Assembly: GCF_000531125.1 (NCBI RefSeq)
Contig: NZ_CBTK010000096.1
Span: 1 to 36,316, forward strand
Source of the DNA: Candidatus Contendobacter odensis Run_B_J11
GTDB lineage: Bacteria; Pseudomonadota; Gammaproteobacteria; Competibacterales; Competibacteraceae
Direction: 5' to 3'
Length of the DNA: 36,316 bases
Shown: positions 26,113 through 36,259 of the stretch, in pieces
Layout of the letters: the number at the start of each line of letters is the position of its first letter
How positions within the stretch are numbered: position 1 is the first letter of the stretch
Position numbers and translations under genes: made by a program
The notes under the pieces: model-generated
Told to the model about the DNA's origin: nothing
The model's input: the letters and a program-made list of their open reading frames with translations, nothing else
Databases searched by the model: none

Positions 26113-26940
26113 TCAGCGAAAAGTTTTGCATTCCAGGATCGGTTCCGGTTCTGGCGCCGCCACCGGTTGCTGAATGGACCTCACCCGGCGTTGCGCCAGT
26201 TCCGCAGCCCAGTACAGCACTTCCAACCGCCCGTCGGCGTGTTCCACCAAGGCGGTGCAGCTTTCCACCCAGTCGCCGTCATTGGCATACCATGTTCCCT
26301 CGATTTCGGTCAGTTCCGCCTTGTGGATATGGCCACAGATAATGCCATCAAAACCCCGGTGCCGAGCCTCGCGGGCGGCGGCGGCCTCGAAACGGGTGAT
26401 GTAGGCAGCAGCCTGGCCGATACGCAGCTTGAGGAAATTCGCCAGCGACCAGTACGGGTAATTCAGTCGGCGGCGAATCCGATTAGTCCAGCGATTCGCA
26501 AAGAGCAGCGCATCGTACATCCAGTCGCCGAAGACGCTGACCAGCCAGCCGCCGCACTTGACCGCACTGTCCAGTTCGTCGCCGTGAGTCACCAGGAACC
26601 GCCGACCGTCGGCGGTGCGATGTTCACACTCCGGCAGGATTTCAATCCCGCCGACCCGCAGTCCCAGATAATCACGGGCAACTTCGTCGTGGTTACCCGG
26701 AATGTAGACCACTCGCGCTCCTTGCTTAGCCTTGCCCAGTATCGTCTTAATGACGCGGCCATGCGCCGTCGGCCAGCGCCCGCCTTGGCGCAGGTTCCAG
26801 AAATCGATCAGATCGCCGACCAGATACAGTTGCTCGCAATCTGTGGTTTCCAGAAAATCCAGCAGAAATTCCGCTTTGCAGTCCTTAAAGCCCAAATGAA
26901 CATCGGAGACCCAAATGGATCGGAAGTGGTTCGGCTGCAT
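26113..26940 (-). CDS. LpxH-like metallophosphatase (UDP-2,3-diacylglucosamine diphosphatase family)
   Basis: The 275-residue protein is a calcineurin-like phosphoesterase of the COG2908/LpxH group. Metal motifs are WVSDVHLG, GDLIDFWNL, IPGNHDE, VTHGDE and GHIHKAE, in the expected order. The group includes the enzyme that cleaves UDP-diacylglucosamine in lipid A synthesis, but long members of this type often have unassigned substrates. It is about 30 residues longer than E. coli LpxH, with an extra C-terminal tail. ATG 26940 has GAGG 7 bases upstream. Confidence 0.8.
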   Translation of the reverse strand: MQPNHFRSIWVSDVHLGFKDCKAEFLLDFLETTDCEQLYLVGDLIDFWNLRQGGRWPTAHGRVIKTILGKAKQGARVVYIPGNHDEVARDYLGLRVGGIEILPECEHRTADGRRFLVTHGDELDSAVKCGGWLVSVFGDWMYDALLFANRWTNRIRRRLNYPYWSLANFLKLRIGQAAAYITRFEAAAAREARHRGFDGIICGHIHKAELTEIEGTWYANDGDWVESCTALVEHADGRLEVLYWAAELAQRRVRSIQQPVAAPEPEPILECKTFR

Positions 26941-27058
26941 ACATCCGCCTCGCGTCAGCGTCAATGACGATAGGCAGCAGAATCTGCTGGAACAGCATGA
27001 ATATTAGATAATAACGGCGTGAATTCTTGGTAACACGCACAGCAACGCCGGTGTGGCT

Positions 27059-27886
27059 TCAACCCATGATGTTGTAGCCGCCATCCATGTACAACACCTC
27101 ACCGGTGATAATTTTGGCAAACTCGCAGGCCAGCGCGGCGGTGGCAATGCCCACCTGATCCGGGGTCACCAGCGATTGGGTCGGGGCGCGCTCCTTGGTG
27201 TGATTCAGCAGTTCATCGAAGCGATCAATACCGGATGCGGCGCGGGTCATCACCGGCCCCGGTGAAACGATATTGACCCGGATGCCCTTCGGTCCCAGTT
27301 CAGCAGCCAGGTATTTCGCCGTAGTTTCCAGGGCAGCCTTGGCTGTACCCATAATTCCGTAATGGGGCACCACTTTCTCGCCACCGAAGTAGCTGAGCGT
27401 CAGCACCGCGCCGCCCTCTTTCTCCATGAGCGGCTCGGCCAGATGGGTCATCCGGATCAGCGACCAGACCGAAACTTCCATGGTGGACAGGAATCCTGGC
27501 AGCGAACAGTCAGTGACTCGACCGTGCAGATCTTCCCTGGGACTGAAGGCAATCGAGTGCAGCAGCACATTCAGCTTGCCCCAGTGTTCTTCGACGGCCT
27601 TGAACACTTCTTCCATCTGACCAGGTTCGCGTACATCGCACGGCAGGTAGAGTTCGGGCGGAACTTGCAGCGCATCCGCCAGCACTTGGGTATAGGAGCG
27701 GCTCTTTTCGTTCAGGTAGGTCATCGCTACCTCGGCGCCGAAGGCTCGGAAGGCCCGAGCGCAACCGTAGGCAATGGAATCCTTGTTGGCTACGCCGATG
27801 ACCAGCGCTTTCTTGCCCGCCAAGGGCAAACCCGGCGGATTCATCGGTTGCAGCGCGGGATCATTGGGATCAATCAGGGTTGCCAT
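27059..27886 (-). CDS. fabI: enoyl-[acyl-carrier-protein] reductase FabI
   Basis: The 275-residue NADH-dependent enzyme performs the last reduction of fatty-acid elongation. It has the FabI nucleotide motif KKALVIGVANKDSIAYG (residues 25-41), the catalytic pair in HYGIMGTAKAALE (Tyr-x6-Lys), and SPGPVMTRAASGI. An N-terminal extension of about 18 residues precedes the core. ATG 27886 has GGAG 7 bases upstream. TAGAAT at 27920-27925 on the minus strand is a possible -10. It is the target class of triclosan; sensitivity cannot be read from this sequence alone. Confidence 0.95.
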   Translation of the reverse strand: MATLIDPNDPALQPMNPPGLPLAGKKALVIGVANKDSIAYGCARAFRAFGAEVAMTYLNEKSRSYTQVLADALQVPPELYLPCDVREPGQMEEVFKAVEEHWGKLNVLLHSIAFSPREDLHGRVTDCSLPGFLSTMEVSVWSLIRMTHLAEPLMEKEGGAVLTLSYFGGEKVVPHYGIMGTAKAALETTAKYLAAELGPKGIRVNIVSPGPVMTRAASGIDRFDELLNHTKERAPTQSLVTPDQVGIATAALACEFAKIITGEVLYMDGGYNIMG

Positions 27887-27988
27887 GAGAATTCTCCATT
27901 ATTAGTTAAGGGAAATTGCATTCTACCGTTTCAACAGTAAAGCCGATATGCTCGCACTGTTTATAACCAGAAGGAAAAGAACAAAGTC

Positions 27989-28861
27989 ATGATCAACCGC
28001 ATCGGTGATCATCTACGCAATCTGCCGCAATACCTGCTGCCGCAACGGCTATTGACCCGCCTGATTTATCGGCTGACACGAATTCAAACGCCTTGGTTCA
28101 AAAAGGCGCTGATTCGCGGGTTCGCTCAGCACTTCCGGGTCAATCTGGCCGAAGCGCTGGAAGCGGAACCGGGCGCCTATCCCGATTTCAACGCCTTCTT
28201 CACCCGCGCGCTCAAGCCCGGCGCACGACCGATAGCTTCAGGTGATCGGGCCGTGTGTTGTCCGGTGGACGGCGCAGTGAGTCAAATTGGCGTTGCCCAG
28301 GCTGATACCCTGCTGCAAGCCAAAGGACAGACCTTTTCGCTGACCGCACTGTTAGGCGGCGATTCGGAACGGGCGCGACCGTTTCGGGGTGGAGCCTTTG
28401 CCACGCTGTATCTGTCGCCACGTGATTACCACCGGATTCACTTGCCCTTGGCGGGGCGCTTGCGGGAGATGGTGCATATTCCCGGCGCGCTGTTCAGCGT
28501 GTCGCCACTGACCACGCGGGTAGTGCCGGAACTCTTTGCCCGTAACGAACGGGTTGCAACACTGTTCGACACCCCGGCGGGGCCAATGGCGCTGGTGCTG
28601 GTGGGGGCGATCAATGTGGCGTCGATTGAAACAGTGTGGGCGGGAGTGATCACACCGCCATTGGGTAACACCATCCGGCATTGGAACTATCCATCGCAGG
28701 GCGCGGGTGCCGTGTCACTCGATAAAGGCGCGGAAATGGGTCGCTTTAACATGGGATCGACCGTGATTCTGCTATTTGGGCCAGAGGCGGTGCGCTGGGA
28801 ATCCGCATTTCAGGCCGGAACCACGGTGCAGATGGGGCAATACTTGGGAACAGTGCTTTGA
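27989..28861 (+). CDS. psd: phosphatidylserine decarboxylase proenzyme
   Basis: The 290-residue inner-membrane-associated proenzyme makes phosphatidylethanolamine from phosphatidylserine. It cuts itself at FNMGSTVI, turning Ser257 into the pyruvoyl cofactor. Asp94 (CPVDG), His151 (YHRIHLP) and Ser257 form the self-cleavage triad known for the family. Length and motifs fit the proteobacterial type I enzyme. It is divergent from fabI across 102 bases and convergent with oxyR, ending 9 bases from its stop. Confidence 0.95.
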   Translation: MINRIGDHLRNLPQYLLPQRLLTRLIYRLTRIQTPWFKKALIRGFAQHFRVNLAEALEAEPGAYPDFNAFFTRALKPGARPIASGDRAVCCPVDGAVSQIGVAQADTLLQAKGQTFSLTALLGGDSERARPFRGGAFATLYLSPRDYHRIHLPLAGRLREMVHIPGALFSVSPLTTRVVPELFARNERVATLFDTPAGPMALVLVGAINVASIETVWAGVITPPLGNTIRHWNYPSQGAGAVSLDKGAEMGRFNMGSTVILLFGPEAVRWESAFQAGTTVQMGQYLGTVL

Positions 28862-28870
28862 TCGGCCCAC

Positions 28871-29800
28871 TCACTGCAACAGCTTCACCGCCGCTCCCAA
28901 CGGGCAGGCGTGAATAGCAGCCGTCAACAGTGAAATCACTGCGCCGCGTGGGAAACTTTTGCGCCAGGCCAGCGCCACCACCCGGGCCGGCGCCGGTTCC
29001 ACAAACGGGCGGACACTGAGCAAATCACCGGCATGGGCATAACCGCTGACCGAGGTATAGGGCAACACCGTGATGCCGACTCCGGTCGCCACCATCAGCC
29101 GAATCGTTTCCAGTGAACTGCCTTCCAGCGTTCGCCGCATCGTCCCCAACGCCGTATTGACCCGGTTACACTCCGGGCAGAACCGCAACACCTGGTCACG
29201 GAAGCAATGACCCGGCCCCAACAGCAGCAAGTCCTGTTGCGCCAAAGTTGGTGCATCAATACTCGCGACCCGTTCCAGCGAATGACCGGTCGGCATCAGC
29301 ACCACGAACGGTTCTTCGTACACTGCTTTCGTCAGTACACCCGACTCTTCAAACGGCAGTGACAGAATCAGCACGTCCAGTTCCCCGTCCTTGAGCCGCT
29401 CGCTCAATACTGCCGTGTAGTTTTCCTCGATCTGCAACGGCATATCCGGCGCACGGCGATGGAGCCGTGGGATCAGATGTGGCAACAGGTAAGGGCCAAT
29501 GGTGTAAATCACCCCCAGCCGCAACATCCCGGCCAGTTCGTCCTGACCTTGAGCGGCAATCTGCCGGACCGTCGCCGCCTCGTCCAGCACCCGTCGCGCC
29601 TGCTCAACAATGCGCTGACCGACCGGCGTGATCGTCACTTCGCCAGAACCGCGCTCAAATAGAATAACGCCCAGTTCCTCTTCCAGCTTGCGCACCGCGA
29701 TACTCAGCGACGGCTGACTGATATGACACCCTTCGGCGGCACGGCCAAAATGCCGCTCGCGAGCGACGGCGACGATGTAACGCAATTCGTTGAGAGTCAT
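28871..29800 (-). CDS. oxyR: hydrogen peroxide-inducible regulator OxyR
   Basis: The 309-residue LysR-type regulator has an N-terminal winged helix (ELRYIVAVARERHFGRAAEG) and a substrate-binding-like domain. GHCFRDQVLRFCPEC places cysteines exactly at 199 and 208, the pair that forms the peroxide-sensing disulfide in E. coli OxyR. It would activate catalase, peroxiredoxin and iron-protection genes. No classical target gene is adjacent. The divergent isocitrate dehydrogenase gene starts 185 bases away, a gap large enough for regulation of both. Confidence 0.93.
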   Translation of the reverse strand: MTLNELRYIVAVARERHFGRAAEGCHISQPSLSIAVRKLEEELGVILFERGSGEVTITPVGQRIVEQARRVLDEAATVRQIAAQGQDELAGMLRLGVIYTIGPYLLPHLIPRLHRRAPDMPLQIEENYTAVLSERLKDGELDVLILSLPFEESGVLTKAVYEEPFVVLMPTGHSLERVASIDAPTLAQQDLLLLGPGHCFRDQVLRFCPECNRVNTALGTMRRTLEGSSLETIRLMVATGVGITVLPYTSVSGYAHAGDLLSVRPFVEPAPARVVALAWRKSFPRGAVISLLTAAIHACPLGAAVKLLQ

Positions 29801-29985
29801 GGCGATACCGCTGATTGAGGACTGGATTCAGACCGGCGCTGCGACCCGGCTGCATGGACACTTGGCGCGTTTGCGTGTAAGTTTACGAGCGATTTTATGC
29901 ACCCGCTGGCGGCTTTCTCCCGCCGCCGCGCACTCCCCCACTTCAGCACGCTGTGGAACCCACAACAACACGTTAAGGAGGGCTT

Positions 29986-31752
<1,767 letters not shown>

Positions 31753-31781
31753 TCCCGCCCGGCTGACCCCTGGAAGCCATC

Positions 31782-31831
31782 GCGGTGTTCGCGCTACGAC
31801 CCACTCGGTCGGGCGGGAACACCGCTTTTTT
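31782..31831 (+). terminator. intrinsic terminator after icd
   Basis: GCGGTGTTC (31782-31790) pairs with GAACACCGC (31817-31825) in a perfect 9-bp stem and is followed by six T. The 26-base loop is long but has secondary pairing potential. It lies 30 bases after the icd stop, a clear rho-independent terminator. Confidence 0.85.
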
Positions 31832-31863
31832 GTAGTCAGGACTTTCGCTAATAAACCGGGTGT

Positions 31864-31935
31864 CGTCATACCCGTGAAAACGGGTATCCAATCTTTTCGG
31901 CGAGTTACTGGATTCCCGCTGGCGCGGGAATGACG
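31864..31935. repeat. REP/MITE-like palindromic repeat
   Basis: This 72-base element begins CGTCATACCCG and ends CGGGAATGACG, near-perfect inverted ends. Each half also folds as a smaller hairpin (CCCGTGAAAACGGG and CCCGCTGGCGCGGG). The CGTCATTCCCGCG type of sequence is a familiar dispersed repeat in many proteobacteria. It sits between the icd terminator and pbpC. Only one copy was seen in the window. Confidence 0.65.
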
Positions 31936-31965
31936 GAAAGCGAAAGTTTTGAATGGTATTAGGAA

Positions 31966-34074
31966 ATGCCAGCACTGAAACATCCCCTACTCCGCCACCG
32001 GCGCATCGGCTACGGATTGGCGGCATTGGTAATCATCACCAGCGTCCTGCTGGCGTTGGATGGAATATTGCCGCCGCCATTGGACCGCGCCCGCCAGACT
32101 TCAACCTTGGTGCTGGACGCGCAGGGTCGCATGTTGCGCGCTTTTACCACGCCACCGGGAGTATGGCGGCTGTCGGCCCGGTCGGACGAGGTAGACCCGC
32201 TGTATTTGCGGATGCTGCTGGCCTACGAAGATCAACGCTTTGAACTTCATCCCGGCGTGGACCCGCTGGCGGTAGTGCGGGCGCTGGGACAGTGGTGCAG
32301 TCAGGGCCGAATCGTGTCAGGCGCCTCGACCCTGACCATGCAAGCCGCTCGCCTGCTGGAACCGCATCCGCGCACGATGAGCGGCAAGTTCGGGGAAATG
32401 CTGCGCGCCCTGCAACTGGAGCAGCGTTACCGCAAGGCGGAGATTCTCGATTTTTACCTGACGCTGGCGCCTTACGGCGGCAATCTGGAGGGGGTGCGCG
32501 CCGCCGCGCTCGCCTGGTTCGGCAAGGAACCGACTCGGTTAACCCCGTCAGAAGCCGCGCTGCTGGTGGTGCTGCCGCAAGCACCGTCGCGGCTGCGCCC
32601 GGATCGTTTCCCCGAACGGGCGCGGGCGGCGCGTGACAAGGTGCTGTTGCGGATGGCTCAGCTTGCGATCCTGAGTGAGCAGCAGGTGATCGAAGCCCGC
32701 CAGGAACTGTTACCGACCCATTTGCGATCTTTGCCCTTCCTCGCCCCACATCTCGCTGAACGGCTGCGAACCACGCAACCGGCCACCGTCATCCATCGAA
32801 CTTTTATCGAGCGGGGCTTGCAACACACCCTGGAAACGCTGGCCCGCCAACAGCAATCCACGCTGGAATTAAATAGCAGTTTGGCAATTCTGGTCGTCGC
32901 CAACCGTGACCGGCGGGTGCTGGCCTACGTCGGCGCCAGCGACTTCCACGACTCGCGCCGCGCCGGCCAAGTGGATCTGGTTCGGGCGGTGCGCTCACCG
33001 GGTTCAACCCTGAAACCGCTGGTGTACGGTCTGGGCTTCGACGATCTGCTGATTCACCCGGAAACCCTGATCGAGGATGTGCCCACCCGGTTTGGCGATT
33101 ACAGCCCGACCAATTTCCGCAATACCTATGCCGGGCAACTGACGGTGCGCGAGGCGCTGCAACAGTCCTTGAATATCCCGGCAGTAGCAATCCTGGAGCA
33201 GGTCGGGCCGGCGCGGGTAGCGGCGCGACTGCGCGAGGTCGGGTTGCCGTTGCATTGGAGCAAAGCGCATCCGCAGCCGGGGTTACCGCTGGTGCTGGGC
33301 GGAGTGGGGATGACGCTGGAGGAGTTGGTGACGTTGTATGTGGGCTTCGCCAATGGCGGACTTATCGCGCCGTTGTGGTTCAGTCCCACCGATCCCGCTG
33401 GGTCAGAGCAGCGCTTGTTGACGGAAACCGCCTGCTGGTATCTCGGCGAGATTCTGCGCAGCGCACCGGTGCCGCAAAACGTGGTCGGGCCGGCCAGCGT
33501 GGCTCGCCCCCGCGTCATCGCCCATAAAACCGGCACATCCTATGGCTTCCGCGATGCCTGGGCGCTGGGTTACGACGCCGATTACACCGTGGGGGTCTGG
33601 GTCGGGCGACCGGACGGTTCCCCCAGTCCCGGCTATTACGGCCGCAATACCGCTGCGCCGCTGCTGTTTCGGGTGTTCGGGCTGTTGCCGGAACCGGCGG
33701 GCCAACCGGTCGCGCCGCCGCCGGACGCAGTGCTGCGGGTTCAGCGCGAGCAGTTGCCGGAACGGCTGCGCTATTTCCGTACCCGCCCGGCGCGGGAAAC
33801 GGTTAACGCGCCGCCGCTGACGCTCACTTTTCCGGTGGCCGGATCGACGGTGGAACTGCCGGAGCGTGATGGGGTATGGGCGGAGCTGCCGCTGTCGGCG
33901 AAAGGTGGCGTCAAGCCGCTGCACTGGCTGGTGAATGGCCGCCCGCTGGCAGCAGCACCGTGGCGGCGGGAGGCGTTTTGGCAACCGGACGGCGCAGGGT
34001 CGGCACGGATCACGGTGCTGGATCAGGTGGGTCAAGCCGCCAGCGCCGAAGTATGGATCAGCCGGGGGGAATAA
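31966..34074 (+). CDS. pbpC: penicillin-binding protein 1C
   Basis: The 702-residue bifunctional peptidoglycan synthase has an N-terminal membrane anchor (16-34), a GT51 glycosyltransferase domain (about 60-230, catalytic Glu88 in AYEDQRF), a transpeptidase domain (about 300-570) and a C-terminal BiPBP_C domain (615-700). Transpeptidase motifs are SPGSTLK (Ser347, Lys350), SLN (401-403) and KTGT (521-524). It acts on the periplasmic face of the inner membrane. In E. coli pbpC neighbours an alpha-2-macroglobulin gene (yfhM); none is here. The start is somewhat uncertain because AGGA lies only 1-2 bases before ATG 31966. Confidence 0.93.
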   Translation: MPALKHPLLRHRRIGYGLAALVIITSVLLALDGILPPPLDRARQTSTLVLDAQGRMLRAFTTPPGVWRLSARSDEVDPLYLRMLLAYEDQRFELHPGVDPLAVVRALGQWCSQGRIVSGASTLTMQAARLLEPHPRTMSGKFGEMLRALQLEQRYRKAEILDFYLTLAPYGGNLEGVRAAALAWFGKEPTRLTPSEAALLVVLPQAPSRLRPDRFPERARAARDKVLLRMAQLAILSEQQVIEARQELLPTHLRSLPFLAPHLAERLRTTQPATVIHRTFIERGLQHTLETLARQQQSTLELNSSLAILVVANRDRRVLAYVGASDFHDSRRAGQVDLVRAVRSPGSTLKPLVYGLGFDDLLIHPETLIEDVPTRFGDYSPTNFRNTYAGQLTVREALQQSLNIPAVAILEQVGPARVAARLREVGLPLHWSKAHPQPGLPLVLGGVGMTLEELVTLYVGFANGGLIAPLWFSPTDPAGSEQRLLTETACWYLGEILRSAPVPQNVVGPASVARPRVIAHKTGTSYGFRDAWALGYDADYTVGVWVGRPDGSPSPGYYGRNTAAPLLFRVFGLLPEPAGQPVAPPPDAVLRVQREQLPERLRYFRTRPARETVNAPPLTLTFPVAGSTVELPERDGVWAELPLSAKGGVKPLHWLVNGRPLAAAPWRREAFWQPDGAGSARITVLDQVGQAASAEVWISRGE

Positions 34075-34144
34075 CCCGGATGTCAGCCAATCAACCCTGA
34101 GCGGGAAAAAACGCCTGAGCCAATGTTCGTTGAATTTGCGAATT

Positions 34145-34505
34145 TTGGCGACAGGACTGGACGGTCATACCTCTCTGGAATCGTAGGGGGGCATCTGCTA
34201 GACTTTTTTCTCATAAGCACAACAACGAGGATTTTGTATCTGGTTGCGCTGCTGTTGTGGCTGGCCGGAGGCAAAGCGCGACTCAAGGCGGAAGTCGCAC
34301 GCCGGGTCGAATTGATCCGGCAGAGTTGCCGTTCCATCAACCGCTGCTGAATGTCCTTCGCTCGGTTCACGGGCTGGAAGCCGGTGGCGGTGATCCGCCA
34401 TCCAGTCTGGCAGACGGGTACTGACCCCGCTGCGGTTTGTCAGGATTTTTTACACCGATTTCCGGGCATTTTGGCGGGTTCGGGGCGCGGAGAAAGGAGA
34501 TATTT
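34145..34505 (+). pseudogene. decayed HAD-hydrolase/UbiA-type prenyltransferase N-terminal remnant
   Basis: Translating in shifting frames gives pieces that fit the N-terminal HAD part of HAD-UbiA fusion proteins. The pieces in order are GLDGHTSLES (eroded DxDGT), LYLVALLLWLAGGKARLKAEV then ARRVEL (34234-34313), DPAELPFHQPLLNVLRSVHG after a 1-base loss near 34315, and WKPVAVIRHP then AVCQDFLHRFPGILAGSG after a further shift. At least three disruptions separate them. No prenyltransferase domain follows. The match is by remembered family pattern, not alignment. Confidence 0.45.
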
Positions 34506-34703
34506 TTTATAACTTATTGAAGTTAAAAATCTTATAGGTTAATTGTTACTATTCTGTATAGTCAGAAAATTTTACAGCTACTGGGTAGCATTGGGCCGAT
34601 TGTTTTTGGTATCTTATTGATGACTAATCCTTATAAATTTTTGGCTCGTTTAATGCTTTGTTTTCTGAATAATTACCCTACGCAGCGATAGCCAAGGACT
34701 CCA
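34506..34703. other. AT-rich intergenic stretch
   Basis: This stretch is clearly AT-richer than the rest of the window and holds no plausible gene. It lies upstream of the PEP-CTERM-like ORF, whose RBS AAGGA is at 34694-34698. A promoter is probable here but none stands out. The string TAACTTATTGA near 34511 recurs near 36279. Confidence 0.4.
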
Positions 34704-35099
34704 ATGATTTTTACCCCCCCCCATTGTAACAAAAATGTAGCGGATTTTGGTCGCTCTTCGGTTTTCGCCGCCGCGTTGGCGGCTTTTTTGTGGGCCGGCC
34801 CCATGCCCGCCCACGCCACCACGCTCCAATTTAGCCTCAATACCGCTGCTCTGAACGGCAAGGCGGCGAGTTTGGCCTTCGATTTCATCGGCAACGATGG
34901 CCTAACAAGCAACAATACCGTCGTTGTCAGCAATTTTTACACTAGCGGAACGCTCGGAAATAACAGCTTCTCTGACGGTATTACCGTGACCCATCCCAGC
35001 CCGCCCGCCCCGTTCCCCGTCACCCTGACCGATAGCAGTTTCTTCAACGAATTCCTTGATGCACTTGGCGGCTTGCTCAATCGCCCAGTCATAGCCTAA
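34704..35099 (+). pseudogene. C-terminally truncated exported PEP-CTERM-like protein
   Basis: The first 115 or so residues look native: a signal peptide (VFAAALAAFLWAGPMPAHA, residues 20-38) then TTLQFSLNTAALNGKAASLA and an Asn/Ser/Thr-rich beta-strand sequence. This resembles secreted PEP-CTERM family proteins (NF038129-like). From about base 35050 the sequence becomes the antisense of a DUF1156 gene, so the last 14 codons (LDALGGLLNRPVIA) are foreign and no PEP-CTERM anchor remains. AAGGA 5 bases before ATG 34704 supports the start. A truncated, probably non-functional gene; family name moderately sure. Confidence 0.6.
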
Positions 35100-35322
35100 A
35101 CCGACAATGAGCGGGGCCATTTCGGCATAGGACCATTTTAAGACAAACGCATGGTCACGGAATGTATGCTCCATCACCTCACGCCCACCATGCCAAGCAG
35201 ATATTCGCGAGTTGTAATCAATAAACTTATCCAGTGCCAGCGCCAAATACCCAAACGCTGCCCGCACTAATTCGCTCAATTCGCCAGATTGATGTTCCTC
35301 GTCCAGCAATTCCAGGAAAATT

Positions 35323-35465
35323 GGTCCTGTAAATTTTCCTGTGATGGCGAGGGTTAGCAGCGTCAGGCTAAGGCGTTGACTGCATCTAACCTATTGATCC
35401 AACCAAGTGATATTCATTTTACCTGCCTGCCCCACAATTCCGATCACAGGAAAATTTACAGGAGG
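35323..35465. mobile_element. 143-bp MITE-like element with 8-bp target duplication
   Basis: Perfect 20-bp inverted ends lie at 35326-35345 (CCTGTAAATTTTCCTGTGAT) and 35443-35462. The direct repeat GGAAAATT flanks the element at 35315-35322 and 35466-35473. There is no ORF inside. Excision with one repeat copy restores the DUF1156 frame (VEIF-LELLDEE), which proves insertion. Eight-base AT-rich duplications are known for IS1595-type elements; that assignment is only suggestive. Confidence 0.85.
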
Positions 35466-35545
35466 GGAAAATTTCCACGCTTGTCCCGTGGCAAAGCAAT
35501 TGCCGGGGCGAAAACATATTGCGCCAGTAATACATTCCATACATT

Positions 35546-35657
35546 AGACATTATCAGAAACATAAGGAACCGAATAAAAATAAATATTTAACATGTTGAA
35601 AAATAACAGCTTAATTAAAATTCTAATCTAATGCTCTTATTGTTTCTGATAATGTCT
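35546..35657. mobile_element. 112-bp MITE-like element with 3-bp target duplication
   Basis: Perfect 17-bp inverted ends AGACATTATCAGAAACA lie at 35546-35562 and, reversed, at 35641-35657. ATT is duplicated on both sides (35543-35545, 35658-35660). The interior is very AT-rich and non-coding. Excision with one ATT restores the DUF1156 frame (DRGHR-MYGMYYW). The ends differ from those of the 143-bp element, so a different transposase family moved it. Confidence 0.85.
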
Positions 35658-36259
35658 ATTCTATGGCCGCGATCATAGTTTGTTGGATCAGTAATCGCCT
35701 CACTCGGCATATAATCCAGCGCCTCCCATGCCGGCATTTTCTCCGCCAATCGTGCTGTAATTACTGCACTGTTATCGTCTTCCGGGCGTGGGGCACGATA
35801 ACCACGTTCCCATTTTTCACGGGGCTTGCCCGTTTTGGTGCGGGTCACGATGCGGCGCTTGAAAACCACGGTGAAAAGCTGTTCGCCCATTGCTCCAGCT
35901 TGGGCTTGTTTCTTAATTTCCACGCCGTCCACAGTTCGCCCACAACCCGGATAAGGACAAGTCGCATCACCGCCTTTGACCGTGCCAGCAGATTGTTCCT
36001 TGACGCTGTGGACAATTTCAAATTTGCAATGATGGGTCACTGGGGTGGGTTTCAGCCGAACGCCAGTGCCATCGGGAGCCAATCGCCAATTCGGTGATAG
36101 TGGAATCACCCCTTCACAATACGGGCAGGTGATGGTTCGCGCCCAGAGATAACCTAAAACCTGTGCATCTTCTGGTTCGTGTGGAAAAATCCCTTGAAAA
36201 CGTGGCTCTGCCAGTTCCACAAAGCGCTTGGTGATATGTTGAAACTCTTTTAACACCAA

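Larger units (their letters stand above)
35050..36259 (-). pseudogene. DUF1156 (predicted adenine-specific DNA methylase) gene, interrupted twice and truncated
   Basis: Minus-strand pieces match the middle of DUF1156 proteins in order. Piece one (36259-35661) has [15 protein letters not shown], a zinc-ribbon CPYPGCGR and [13 protein letters not shown]. Piece two (35542-35474) reads MYGMYYWRNMFSPRQLLCHG and onward. Piece three (35314-35050) has LLDEEHQSGEL, AFGYLALALDKFIDYNSR and WSYAEMAPLIVGLGYDWAIE. Removing two short elements with one copy of each target duplication joins the pieces in a single frame. The N-terminal methylase core is missing upstream (an in-frame TAG at 36278-36280), and the C-terminus is lost at the junction near 35050. 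DUF1156 genes are often found with DUF499 and helicase genes in predicted defence loci; none are visible here. Confidence 0.8.

Noticed and set aside
26975-26989. Hairpin CAGCAG-AAT-CTGCTG upstream of the LpxH-like gene
   Set aside because: A short stem without a T-tract or conserved context; likely chance.
29871-29899. Sigma70-type promoter for icd (TTGCGT, 17 bases, TTTATG)
   Set aside because: The spacing is right but both boxes are poor matches, so it is not listed as a feature.
34123-34350. 75-codon plus-strand ORF as an independent small membrane protein
   Set aside because: Its second half matches one frame of a decayed HAD/UbiA-type gene and the match continues in other frames, so a pseudogene explains it better.
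34902-35309. 135-codon minus-strand ORF as a stand-alone gene
   Set aside because: It is piece three of the DUF1156 remnant plus antisense read-through into the PEP-CTERM-like gene.
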